Source: Armatimonadaceae bacterium
GTDB taxonomy: Bacteria; Armatimonadota; Armatimonadia; Armatimonadales; Armatimonadaceae
Length of the DNA: 17,805 bases
Assembly: GCA_030446525.1 (NCBI GenBank)
Contig: JAUJNC010000090.1
Span: forward strand, 1-17,805
Direction: 5' to 3'
Below the pieces are notes generated by a model. That model did no database searches. It was not told the DNA's origin and saw nothing but the letters and a program-made list of their open reading frames with translations. Positions 7,308 to 14,707 of this stretch are shown here, piece after piece. Each line of letters opens with the position of its first letter. Within the stretch, counting starts at the first letter, position 1. The translations under genes were made by a program, and so were the position numbers.

Positions 7308-7336
7308 ATCCTACCACGATTTTTGCCGGCTGTCAA
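7308..7336 (-). promoter_or_regulatory. Sigma-70-type promoter for secE-nusG-rplK-rplA
   Basis: On the minus strand a perfect -35 box TTGACA (7336-7331) and a -10 box TAGGAT (7313-7308, 4 of 6 consensus bases) are separated by exactly 17 bases. This is one of the best promoters in the window and fits a highly expressed core operon. The predicted start is about 7301-7302. Confidence 0.8.
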
Positions 7337-7364
7337 CGCCGGGCCGTGATATAAAGTAGGGGAG

Positions 7365-8309
7365 ATGAAGATCACCTTTTTAGGCACCAGCTCCGGCGCG
7401 CCCAGCCGGACGCGCAACGTGAGCGGCATCGCCCTGCAGCTGCCCCCGCGGGGGGCGCTCTGGCTGTTCGACTGCGGTGAGGGCACCCAGCACCAGATCG
7501 GGCGCTCGCCGCTGCGCCTGAGCCGGCTGGAGAAGGTCTTCTTCACCCACCTGCACGGTGACCACCTGTTCGGATTGCCCGGGCTGCTGGCCAGCCGCTC
7601 GCTGCAGGACGGCGGCGTCACCCCGGTCACGCTTTACGGGCCGCCCGGCCTCGCGGAGTACGCCCGCTGCGCGATCGAGGTGAGCCAGACGCATCTGGGC
7701 TACCCCCTCTCGGTGGAAACCGTCGCGCCGGGGGCGGTCTACCAGGACGAGGACCTGCGGGTCGTCTGCGCGCCCGTCGCGCACGGTGTGGCGTCCTTCG
7801 GCTATGCCGTGCAGGAAAAGGAGCAGCCGGGGCGCTTCGCCGTGGACCGGGCCCGGGCGCTCGGCATCCCCGAGGGGCCGCTTTACGCTCGCCTCAAAAG
7901 CGGCGAGACGATCACCCTCGCGGACGGCAGGACGATCCGCGGGGCGGAGCTTGTGGGCCCGCCCCGACCGGGCCGCAAGGTGGTCTATTGCGGGGACACC
8001 ACCTACACGCGAAGCGCGGTGGAGCTGGCCCGCGGCGCCGACGTGCTGATCCATGAAGCGACTTACCTGCACGAGGACGAGGCGCTGGCCCGGCGGGCGC
8101 GGCACGCGACCGCGGTCATGGCGGCGGAGGTGGCGCGGGAGGCGGGCGTGCGGGTGCTGCTGCTGACGCACTTCAGCCCGCGCTATGAGTCCGACGGCGG
8201 CTCGCGGATGGGGGACCTGCTGGCCGAGGCGCGGGCCGTGTTCCCCGGCACGCTGCTGGCCCGGGACCTGTGGAGCTACGAAGTCCCGCGGCACGAGCCC
8301 GGCGCGTGA
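7365..8309 (+). CDS. rnz: Ribonuclease Z (tRNA 3' processing endonuclease)
   Basis: This 314-residue metallo-beta-lactamase-fold enzyme matches the normal bacterial RNase Z length. The zinc-binding motif is THLHGDH (H62, H64, D66, H67). Further ligands are H140 (APVAHGV), D211 (VYCGDTTYT) and H269 ([10 protein letters not shown]). The tRNA-clamping flexible arm with its conserved GIPEGPLY lies at about 167-174. It removes the 3' trailer from tRNA precursors. The ATG at 7365 is close behind a GGGGAG stretch; a TATAAA box at 7350-7355 may be its -10, giving a very short leader. It diverges from secE and ends at a strong intrinsic terminator. Confidence 0.96.
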   Translation: MKITFLGTSSGAPSRTRNVSGIALQLPPRGALWLFDCGEGTQHQIGRSPLRLSRLEKVFFTHLHGDHLFGLPGLLASRSLQDGGVTPVTLYGPPGLAEYARCAIEVSQTHLGYPLSVETVAPGAVYQDEDLRVVCAPVAHGVASFGYAVQEKEQPGRFAVDRARALGIPEGPLYARLKSGETITLADGRTIRGAELVGPPRPGRKVVYCGDTTYTRSAVELARGADVLIHEATYLHEDEALARRARHATAVMAAEVAREAGVRVLLLTHFSPRYESDGGSRMGDLLAEARAVFPGTLLARDLWSYEVPRHEPGA

Positions 8310-8374
8310 CCCCGCCGCGGCGGGGACCGCTTTGCCGGCAAAAATTTCGGGAACTCCGACGCGGCGCGTGGTGT

Positions 8375-8404
8375 ATTATACGGTGTGATCTCCTTTTCTC
8401 TCCA
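8375..8404 (-). promoter_or_regulatory. Possible minus-strand promoter in the rnz-folC gap
   Basis: On the minus strand a perfect TATAAT (8380-8375) lies 18 bases after TGGAGA (8404-8399, 4 of 6 matches to TTGACA). It points into the 3' end of rnz and could make an antisense RNA. The same site holds a small palindrome GTATTATAC (8373-8381). No gene downstream on this strand needs it before the secE promoter. The evidence is only the match. Confidence 0.28.
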
Positions 8405-8418
8405 CGTGCTATAGTGGA

Positions 8419-8453
8419 AGCGGCGGGGCCTCAGTGCCCGCCGCTTTTTCTTT
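8419..8453 (+). terminator. Intrinsic terminator of rnz
   Basis: A perfect 9-bp stem (AGCGGCGGG / CCCGCCGCT, 9-base loop) is followed on the plus strand by TTTTTCTTT. It ends 3 bases before the stop codon of the converging folC gene. The rnz stop is about 110 bases upstream, and a 16-bp loopless palindrome (CCCCGCCGCGGCGGGG, 8310-8325) directly follows that stop. Confidence 0.85.
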
Positions 8454-8456
8454 GGC

Positions 8457-9791
8457 CTACGACTCGGCCTGGGCCCAGGCCCCGCGCAGCGCCTGCGGCG
8501 TCTCCCCCACCGTGTAGAACGAGCCGGTGACGACCACCACCTCATCCCCTCGGGCCGCCTCCCACGTCCGGGCGATCGCGACCGCCGCCGGTTCGATCAC
8601 CTGCACCGTCAGCCCGAGCGCCTCCGCCGCCGCTGCCGTCTCCGCTGCCGGCCGGGGTTTGAACGAGGGCGCCGTCGCGACCACGCGCGCGGCGCGCGGG
8701 GCGACGAGGCGCAGGAACGGCTCCGCGTCGTGGTCTTTTTTCATGCCGACCACGAACACCCGGCGCCGGTCGGGGAACGTGGCGTCCAACGCTTGGGCCA
8801 GCACCCGCGCGCCGTCCTCGTTATGCGCCCCGTCCAGCACCAGGGCCGGGCGGCCGCCGTGCCCGTCGCACACGACCTGAAACCGCCCCGGCAGCGCCGC
8901 TGCCTCCAGGCCCGCCCGCAGCGCGTCGAACGAGACCTCCACCCCACGCTGCCGCGCCACCTCGATCGCCGCCGCCGCCGCCGCCGCGTTGCCCGCCTGG
9001 AACGGCCCCCGCAAGTTGAGCTTCAGATCGGGCAGGACGCCCCCCGGCAGGGTCAGCGTCACGGCGCCCCCCGGGCCGCTCGCGTGGGTGACAAAAGCCT
9101 CCGCCCCCTCCGAGGCCGGCGCGACGCGCCGCAGGGGACAGCCGAGCTCGGCGGCCCGCGCGGCGATCACGTCCAGCGCTTCGCCGGGCGGCACGGCGGT
9201 GACGCAGACCGTTCCCGGCTTCAGGATGCCCGCCTTCTCCGACGCGATCTGGGCCAGGGTGTCGCCCAGGATCTTGGTGTGGTCCAGGCCGATGTGCGTG
9301 ATCACGGCGGCGAGCGGCGCCGGGATGACGTTGGTGGCGTCCAGCCGCCCCCCGATGCCGACCTCGACTGCGGCGAAATCGACGCCCTGCTCGGCGAAGT
9401 AGCAGAAGGCGACCGCGGTTTTCAGCTCGAACTCGGTGGTCTGGCCCAGGGCGGGGTCGGCGGCGACCGCCTCGATGTGCGGGCGGATCGCCGTCACCCA
9501 GCGGGCGAAATCGGCGCGCGGGATCATCTCCCCGCCCACCTGGATGCGCTCGCGCAGGTCGAACACGTAGGGGGACAGGTACGCGCCCACGCGGTAGCCA
9601 GCGGCCTGCAGGACCGAGGCGACGAACGTCGTCGTGGAGCCCTTGCCGTTGGTCCCCGCCACGTGCACGCAGCGCAGGCGCCGGTGCGGGTCGCCCAGAC
9701 GCGCCAGCAGCGCAAGGAGGCGCTCTCGCCCCAGCCGCTCCCCGAACCGGAGCAGGCCGGACATGTACCCGACGGATTCTTCGTAGTTCAC
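8457..9791 (-). CDS. folC: Bifunctional folylpolyglutamate synthase / dihydrofolate synthase
   Basis: This 444-residue Mur-ligase-family enzyme has the ATP-binding loop HVAGTNGKGSTTTF (about 43-56), the omega-loop region TEFELKTAVAF (119-129), the EVGIGGRLDATNVI segment (143-156) with metal ligands, ITHIGLDH (164-171) and SEKAGILKPG (184-193). The C-terminal domain carries LVLDGAHNEDGAR (317-329). It adds glutamate to dihydropteroate and/or to folates. I chose GTG 9791 because it gives the family start M-NYEESVGYM; a second GTG at 9797 is in frame but has no support, and ORF further upstream is junk. A TACAAT box ends 7 bases upstream, so the message may begin at the start codon. Confidence 0.94.
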   Translation of the reverse strand: MNYEESVGYMSGLLRFGERLGRERLLALLARLGDPHRRLRCVHVAGTNGKGSTTTFVASVLQAAGYRVGAYLSPYVFDLRERIQVGGEMIPRADFARWVTAIRPHIEAVAADPALGQTTEFELKTAVAFCYFAEQGVDFAAVEVGIGGRLDATNVIPAPLAAVITHIGLDHTKILGDTLAQIASEKAGILKPGTVCVTAVPPGEALDVIAARAAELGCPLRRVAPASEGAEAFVTHASGPGGAVTLTLPGGVLPDLKLNLRGPFQAGNAAAAAAAIEVARQRGVEVSFDALRAGLEAAALPGRFQVVCDGHGGRPALVLDGAHNEDGARVLAQALDATFPDRRRVFVVGMKKDHDAEPFLRLVAPRAARVVATAPSFKPRPAAETAAAAEALGLTVQVIEPAAVAIARTWEAARGDEVVVVTGSFYTVGETPQALRGAWAQAES

Positions 9792-9797
9792 TCGCAC

Positions 9798-9803
9798 ATT
9801 GTA
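9798..9803 (-). promoter_or_regulatory. -10 box for folC, implying a leaderless transcript
   Basis: TACAAT on the minus strand ends at 9798. Six to seven bases further is the GTG start at 9791, so the expected transcription start coincides with the start codon. No Shine-Dalgarno sequence precedes that GTG. There is no good -35 box 16-18 bases upstream (the area is a C/G hairpin arm). Confidence 0.45.
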
Positions 9804-9807
9804 ACAC

Positions 9808-9844
9808 AAAAGGCGGCCCGCCCGGGGGAAGGAGTCGGGCCGCC
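9808..9844 (-). terminator. Hairpin with short U-run upstream of folC
   Basis: A perfect 9-bp stem (GGCGGCCCG / CGGGCCGCC, 15-base centre) is followed on the minus strand by TTTTGTGTT. It would stop minus-strand read-through coming from the rhamnosidase gene across the secretin-like gene, and it directly abuts the folC promoter. On the plus strand it lies in the leader of the secretin-like gene. Confidence 0.42.
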
Positions 9845-9901
9845 CCGGCAAGAAAGAAGGCGGTGACCGCAACCTTCGATCCGGCCGCAAAGGAGGACAG
9901 G

Positions 9902-10633
9902 ATGAAACGTTTTGCCACGCCGCTCGCCGTGCTCACGCTGGCGGGCGCCGCGCTCGCCCAGAATGTCGTGACCGAGAAGATCCCGCTGCGGTTCACGAAA
10001 CCATCCCGGATGGCGGAGATGTTGTCCAGGGGGACGCCCGGCGCAGCGGCCGGGCAGGCCAAATCCGGGCCGCTCCTGCCGCAAGGCATCGAGCAGGTTT
10101 CCGCGGACGACCGCGACATGACGCTGACCGTGTGGGGCGCCGCCCCCGCCGTGGCACAGATGAAGGAGGTCATCCGCCTGCTCGACGTGCAGCCGCGCCT
10201 CGTCGGCCTCAAAATGCGCCTCGTGCGTGTCGAGCCCACAGCGGACGGGAAACGGGAAGAGAAGACCATAGCCGTTCCCGAGACGCAGACCCTGAACAAC
10301 GTGGCGGCCAGGGTGTCGGTGACGCAAACCGATAACACCGGGGGCGTCGTGCACGGCTGGGCGGTCGAGGTGCTGCCCAAGATCAATGGCGACAGGTCCG
10401 TGACGCTATCCACGCAGCTGCGCCTGCAGAGCGCCGGCGGCGCCCCGCTCCTGTCGACGAAGTCGACGCGCCGTATCGAGAACGGGAAGCGGGGCCGGGT
10501 GGTCGAGCTGATAGACCCGCGAGACAGGCGCGCCCAGAACCCGGACCCCCACGGAAAGACCACGAAGGCCCAGACACCCCCCACGTACTATTTGGAGATC
10601 ACCCCCACCGACCTCACGCCCGATACGAGATAA
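9902..10633 (+). CDS. Exported secretin N-domain-like protein without an obvious barrel
   Basis: This 243-residue protein starts at ATG 9902 behind AAAGGAGG and has a signal peptide (MKRFATPLAVLTLAGAALAQ). The next part reads IPLRFTKPSRMAEML ... LPQGIEQVSADDRDMTLTVWG, then AVAQMKEVIRLLDVQPRLV. This matches the pattern of secretin_N (NolW-like) domains: LxYxxAxxL, aDxRxNxLxVxG, and IxxLDvxxxxV. The remaining 130 residues include VEVLPKINGDRSVTLSTQLRL, like the first strands of a secretin core, but the protein ends before a full barrel. It could be an accessory periplasmic protein of a type II or type IV pilus-like system; the pseudopilin at 15558 fits that context. Other identities are not excluded. 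Its stop is 15 bases from the converging rhamnosidase stop. Confidence 0.55.
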   Translation: MKRFATPLAVLTLAGAALAQNVVTEKIPLRFTKPSRMAEMLSRGTPGAAAGQAKSGPLLPQGIEQVSADDRDMTLTVWGAAPAVAQMKEVIRLLDVQPRLVGLKMRLVRVEPTADGKREEKTIAVPETQTLNNVAARVSVTQTDNTGGVVHGWAVEVLPKINGDRSVTLSTQLRLQSAGGAPLLSTKSTRRIENGKRGRVVELIDPRDRRAQNPDPHGKTTKAQTPPTYYLEITPTDLTPDTR

Positions 10634-10648
10634 CCCGAAAGCGGTGGA

Positions 10649-12276
10649 TTACGGAGCTTCCTCGCGCACCACCTCCACTTCTGGGGGCGCCTCGATACGA
10701 CTGATGATCTCGCCCGAAGCCGAGCGCTCGTGCCGCGCTTGCAATACGCCGTGCGGCGTCGGATAGGCACCCTCGACCCACTCCAGATCTTCCAGATGTG
10801 GCGCGACCAAGACTTTCGCGCAGCCAGGTTCGAGCGGGCGCACTCCCAGCACGTGTTCCGACAGCCATGCCGTCGGCCCGGAGGCCCAGCCGTGACACAG
10901 GCTGTGGCGCAGGCCCTTGTAGCAGTAGGCGCCGCGCTCAGCGTGCAGGTCGCTCTTGCCAGCGGGCACCAGCTCGTCAATGCGGCCGGCGTTTTCGGCC
11001 CATTCAAGATCGAAATCTTCCCAGAAACTCGTCGCGCCCAGGTCGAGCATCGCGCCCCAGTAGCGACGGATGACTTCCAGACTTCCCCGAAAGTCGCCCG
11101 CGCCCGCCCGCGCCTGTAGGACGTAGAAGCCATAAAACGTCGAGAGCCCGCGCAGCGGTTCCCGCGCCAGCGACTGCGCATTGACCTGAGCCGCGTCATA
11201 CAGGCCCGACAGCGCCAGCAGCGCGCTCGCCTGCTTGCTCTCGACCGGCAGCGGCGGGGTTCGCAGGCGCGCAGCGGCGTTCAGCGCTTCTTCGCGGGCC
11301 GATGCCTCGCCCAGCACGGCGCACAGTTCGGCTCCGGCGCGCAGCGCCGTCGCCAGTAGCGCGACCAACCCGGCGCGCACGGCGGCGCGGTTTTCGCTCG
11401 ACGGCCAATCCAGGAACTCAAAGCCGCGCCATTCTACGGTGCCGTCCGGCTGGATCTGCTCGATCAGCACGGGCAGTAGCCCCGTGAGGTACGCGCGCTG
11501 CGCTTCGAGATAAGCGCGGCCGCCGTGCGCCAGGAACCAGTCGCTCTGGAGGATGACCCACCACATCGAGTAGGAGCCGATGCCGTTCATCCAAGTGGGC
11601 AGCGGCGTGTGATCGCGCGCCCAGTCGAGGCTTTGCGGCACGATGTCGAGCGCGCCCCACACGGCGCTGATGACGGCGGTTTCGGGGTGCAGGTCGCCGA
11701 TCCACACGGCACGGTCGCGCTTAATGCCGTCCCACACGAAGTCCTGCAGGCACAGGTGTACCGTGTCCGCGCCCGTCTGCCAGATGCGGTTGAGGCGCTC
11801 GTCCGAACACGCGAAGGCGCCGACTGGCGGCAGATCGCGCATCAGCGTCATGGCACGACAGGCGACCAGAGGCAGTTCGAGGTCGTCGAGCAAATCCAAT
11901 CGTAAAAAGCGGTAGCCGGTGAGCCCGAACTCCTGCGAGGCCATCAGCGGCAGGAGAACTCGAAATCGTGCGCGCGTGATGGTTGAGCGGCTCGCCCATC
12001 GCCTCGCTCACCGATTCGCCAAAGCGCAGCCGCACGCGAGCGGGCCATAGCCCTTGGGCGGGCCGGTGACCCTGCACGCCGCCGTGCAATTCGCGCCCGA
12101 AGTCGAGCAGGACGCCGGCATTGGGGCCGCGCAGAGTGCAGCAGGGCGCGCCTTGCACGAGAGCTTGTCCCCAGTCGTTGCGCAGCAGGATCTCGGCGTT
12201 GTGGACGTTGCCTTCTTGCCACACAATCCGGGTCGGCTGCGCGGCGCACGCGCGGATCGGTGCCTGCTGTACTCAT
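10649..12276 (-). pseudogene. GH78-like alpha-L-rhamnosidase, frameshifted in its N-terminal third
   Basis: From 11944 to 10649 a long intact frame encodes the six-hairpin catalytic domain of the GH78 type (SQEFGLTGYRFLRLDLLDD, WQTGADTVHLCLQDFVWDG, GIKRDRAVWIGDLHPE). It ends with the C-terminal beta domain (GVLQARHERSASGEIISRI). Upstream, good family sequence continues but hops frames: MSTAGTDPR, then PTRIVWQEGNVHNAEILL, then LLDFGRELHGGVQ, then VTGPPKGYGP, then ARVRLRFGESVSEAMGEPLN. Two lost bases close to 11952 and 11968 separate this from the catalytic part. Repaired, it would be about 540 residues without a visible signal peptide, so cytoplasmic. GH78 enzymes remove terminal alpha-L-rhamnose. 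In the catalytic motif D-G-I-K-R-D the general-acid Glu position appears as Asp, so activity may differ. Whether the breaks are biological is uncertain. Confidence 0.8.
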
Positions 12277-12350
12277 CGTGTTGATGCTGTTCCTTTCACT
12301 CGCTTTTTCTCACCTGTATACCGCGCGTGGCCACAGATGACGCTTCGGGC

Positions 12351-12388
12351 GTGAGGGCGGCAAAGCTCATCACCTTTGCGGCTCTCAC
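12351..12388. repeat. Imperfect inverted repeat between isomerase and rhamnosidase genes
   Basis: Arms of 15 bases (12351-12365 and 12374-12388) pair at 13 positions around an 8-base loop (GTGAG.GC.GCAAAG pattern). It lies between the end of the isomerase remnant (12420) and the start of the rhamnosidase gene (12276), both on the minus strand. There is no U-run. It could be an mRNA-processing or stabilising hairpin or a weak terminator. The rest of 12277-12350 holds an AAAGGA ribosome-binding candidate and a GTATAC palindrome at about 12317. Confidence 0.45.
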
Positions 12389-12419
12389 CCATGACCATAT
12401 GGTACCGGCCGGGCGCCCT

Positions 12420-13205
12420 TCAACCCTGCCCGCTCCCGGGATTCTGGGTTGCCCTGATCGCCTGTCGCCTCCGCAGCCAGGCGCGCAGCGTGCGGGCGTC
12501 CCGCAGAAACGCTTCCGGCGCATCATCCTGGACGAACTCCAGCAGAACAAAGCGGTCATGGCAGCGGGGGCGATCGTATCCAGGTACTCACGCCATGCCT
12601 CGGACCCTTCGGCCAGCGGTCGGCGCACACGGTCCTGCCAGTGAAAGCGTGCACGTTGGCGAGCCACGGCAGTATCTCCCGCAGTCCGGCCTGGCGCGAG
12701 GGGACGTCGCCGCCGGCGGGGGCTGCCAGAGCGTCCGCAGGTGGGGTGGGCCGCTCCTCCAGCAGGCGGCGCGCGCGGCGGTGTCGGTGAGCGTACCGCG
12801 TGGAACTCGTAAGCGACGAGAACCCCGGCGGCGGCGGCCAGATCCGCGATGCGCCCGGACTCGGCGACGGCCAGACGCCGGTACTCCTCGTCGGCTTCGC
12901 GAGAACCACGCTGCCCCGCCCACACGCGCACGAGGGGCGCTCCGAGCGCGAGGGCTGTCTCCAGCACGCGCGAAGGACAGGCCGTCGTGCTCGCTGTGCC
13001 CGATGCGGTAGTAGGAACCGTAGGCCGCCACGGCAAGGCCCCGCCTCCCTCCGTACGGACGCGCACTTCCCGCGCAGAGATCACCGTGCGGCACATGGAC
13101 GTCGCCGCCCCACTCGATCCCGGCGAGCCCACCCTGCCGGACGAGAGACGATCTCCCGGGGCAGGAGGCTCGGAAGGAGACAGACACCAATCCTGGCAGA
13201 AGCAT
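12420..13205 (-). pseudogene. Sugar phosphate isomerase/epimerase-like TIM barrel, multiply frameshifted
   Basis: Reading the three minus-strand frames in turn gives a coherent AP-endonuclease-2/xylose-isomerase-like TIM barrel. The pieces are MLLPGLVSVSFR, LVRQGGLAGIEWGGDVHVPH, AREVRVRTEGGG, LAVAAYGSYYRIGHSEHDGL, RVLETALALGAPLVRVWAGQ, ADLAAAAGVLVAYEFHA, LREILPWLANVHAF, RPLAEGSEAWREYLDTIA, and HDRFVLLEFVQDDAPEAFLR. The EWGGD..HVPHG, RVWAG and YEFHA pieces carry the expected metal/sugar-binding acidic and histidine residues. Intact homologues are about 260 residues, which fits 786 bp. At least eight frame changes are needed. Such enzymes interconvert ketoses or keto-acid sugars; substrate unknown, but rhamnose or uronate products would fit the locus. 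Start ATG 13205 and stop TGA 12420-12422 were chosen from the end pieces. Confidence 0.75.
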
Positions 13206-13261
13206 GGCTGCACCTCAATAATCAGGGGTCTTGTCCATTGGGTGGCGCATCACTCCGGCAA

Positions 13262-13286
13262 ATGCCTGAATTCTGAGATCAGGCAT
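13262..13286. promoter_or_regulatory. Inverted repeat in the divergent control region
   Basis: ATGCCTGA and TCAGGCAT form a perfect 8-bp inverted repeat with a 9-base centre (13270-13278). A further CCTGAGAT lies at about 13306. It sits between the divergent isomerase start (13205) and regulator promoter (13326), where an operator for the minus-strand genes would be expected. Function is inferred from position. Confidence 0.4.
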
Positions 13287-13325
13287 AGCACCGTCTTGCC
13301 TGAGATTGGTTTCAGCGCGACCGGC

Positions 13326-13365
13326 TTGACATTCACCGCGGCGTTGCTATATAGTAGTATTATAT
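13326..13365 (+). promoter_or_regulatory. Promoter of the GntR/LacI regulator with overlapping palindromic operator
   Basis: A perfect TTGACA (13326-13331) is followed after 16-18 bases by an AT-rich -10 region (TATATA 13348-13353 or TATAGT 13350-13355). A near-perfect 17-bp palindrome ATATAGTA-G-TATTATAT (13349-13365, one mismatched pair) overlaps the -10 box and the likely transcription start. This AT-rich island in a GC-rich region and its placement suggest negative autoregulation by the following gene. Confidence 0.6.
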
Positions 13366-13379
13366 CAGGTTGATCCGCT

Positions 13380-14446
13380 TTGGAGAAGCATTTACAGGTT
13401 CGCGATAATCTTGCGCAGGCGATCCGCACCGGGAGTTTGCCGCGGGACGCCGTCTGCCCTCGGAACGCGATCTGGCAAACGCTTTGGCGTCAGCTACATG
13501 ACGGCCCGCCGGGCGGTGAGCGACCTCGTGGAAGCGGATCTCCTGGAACGGCGTGCGCGCGAAGGGACGTACGTTCGCAGTCACAGCCATGAGCGGCTGA
13601 CGACCACGACGCTGAACCTCATCTGCTCCGCCTCCCAGGCTTCGGTGATCAAGCATTTCCTGCGCGCCGGGGCGAAGGCGGCTGAGGAGCAGGGCTGGCG
13701 GCCCCAGGTGATCCGGCTCAATCGGGATCAGGAGCGCGGCGCGCTGGGGGCGATCCAGAACCGGGAGCCTTCGCTGGTTCTGGCGGGAAGAGCAGGACCT
13801 GCGCGGGGCGCTCGCGCAGGTGATGCAGCAGGCGGACGGACGCGCCGTACTTATCGGGAACCGCCTGGACAGCCTGGGAATACCCTCGGTTCTGGCCGAT
13901 GATGCGCAGGCGATCCGGCTGGCGGTGTCGCACCTGCGCGCCCACGGGCGACGCGAGATCGCCCTGGTCGCGGACGACCCCGGCCTCAGCAACGCGCGGG
14001 TCCAGATCGCCGCCTGGCGTTCGTGTCTGGCCGGGGAGTTCCCTCCCGATGTTCTGGACAAGCGCCTGGTGACGGTAGGAACGCCGCGCTTCGGGTGCCG
14101 GACGCAGCACGCCTATGATCCTGCGGCGTCATCTCGCGGCGGGACCCGGCGCGGTGACGGCCTTCCTTTGTATTGACGATGAGACGGCGCTCGGGTGCTT
14201 GCCGCCTGCCGCGATGCCGGTATATCGGTTCCGACGCGGATGTCGCTGATCAATTCCGGCGACAGTTCCCTGATGGCGTTCGCCCATCCGCCGGTCACCT
14301 GCATCGACGTGAACATGCAGCGCCACGTAGACCTAGCGCTGCAAATGCTCCAGGCGGCGTGCGAAAAAACCCTTCCGATCGAGGACCGGCTGCGCCTGGT
14401 GGAGCCGCGTCTGGTGGAGCGGCAAAGCGTCGGAACACGGCAATAA
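13380..14446 (+). pseudogene. GntR-type DNA-binding / LacI-type effector-domain regulator, multiply frameshifted
   Basis: A TTG start at 13380 gives EKHLQVRDNLAQAIRTGSLP, the first helix of a GntR winged helix. Shifting frame then gives RLPSERDLANAF, then GVSYMTARRAVSDLVEADLL and ERRAREGTYVRS, completing it. The C-terminal part is a periplasmic-binding-protein-like effector domain as in LacI/AraR: TLNLICSASQASVIKHFL, AVLIGNRLDSLGIPSVLADD, AIRLAVSHLRAHGRREIALV, AFLCIDDETALG, LAACRDAGISVPTRMSLIN, and VNMQRHVDLALQML. The repaired length of about 355 residues fits AraR-type regulators. At least five indels (near 13450, 13482, 13788, 14100 and 14195) break it. It would bind a sugar and control the divergent and downstream carbohydrate genes. 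GntR N-terminal plus LacI C-terminal domains are clear despite the breaks. Confidence 0.8.
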
Positions 14447-14463
14447 AGGAACGCGGAAACGCA

Positions 14464-14680
14464 ATGATGCGAAGGAGTTTTGTTGTGAACGGGATCAAGG
14501 CGGGCGGTGCGGTGGCGGCGGCCATGATGGCCGCGCAGGGCAAGCCTGTACGAGATCGTCCACCTCCGGTATCCGAATAACCCGAAGATACGGGAAGTGC
14601 TGGCGGCGCCGGACCGCGTGGTCGATGACGGAGAAACCTTCGGCTCGACCACGACGCTCACGCACGGCCGCGCGCTCTGA
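14464..14680 (+). pseudogene. Short exported-protein remnant, unknown family
   Basis: ATG 14464 (or 14467) starts a signal-peptide-like segment, MMRRSFVVNGIKAGGAVAAA followed by MMAAQG. The twin arginine gives a weak Tat-signal appearance. Near 14548 the frame must change; the new frame then reads LYEIVHLRYPNNPKIREVLA, APDRVVDDGETFGSTTTLTH and ends with a TGA at 14680. Repaired, it would have only about 70 residues, so it may be a small secreted protein or the fused ends of a larger gene with an internal deletion. I do not recognise the family. It begins 17 bases after the regulator stop and ends 27 bases before the DUF1961 gene, so it likely shares their transcript. Confidence 0.4.
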
Positions 14681-14707
14681 GATTTTCACTTTCGACTGAG
14701 GACGATT

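Noticed and set aside
6304..7359. Plus-strand open frame across nusG and secE
   Set aside because: Shadow frame; the minus strand encodes unmistakable NusG and SecE.
7219..7364. tRNA-Trp or rpmG upstream of secE, as in many genomes
   Set aside because: The interval has no cloverleaf or L33-like frame; it is explained by the promoter, attenuator and leader hairpins.
8730..9866. Plus-strand open frame opposite folC
   Set aside because: Shadow frame with low-complexity Arg/Gly/His-rich translation; FolC motifs on the minus strand are complete.
11945..12100. Programmed ribosomal frameshifting in the rhamnosidase gene
   Set aside because: There are several shifts in both directions, no slippery heptamer with a downstream structure, and neighbouring genes show the same pattern.
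12849..13373. Plus-strand open frames between the rhamnosidase and the regulator
   Set aside because: They oppose the frameshifted TIM-barrel gene and show no family pattern; the minus-strand pieces do.
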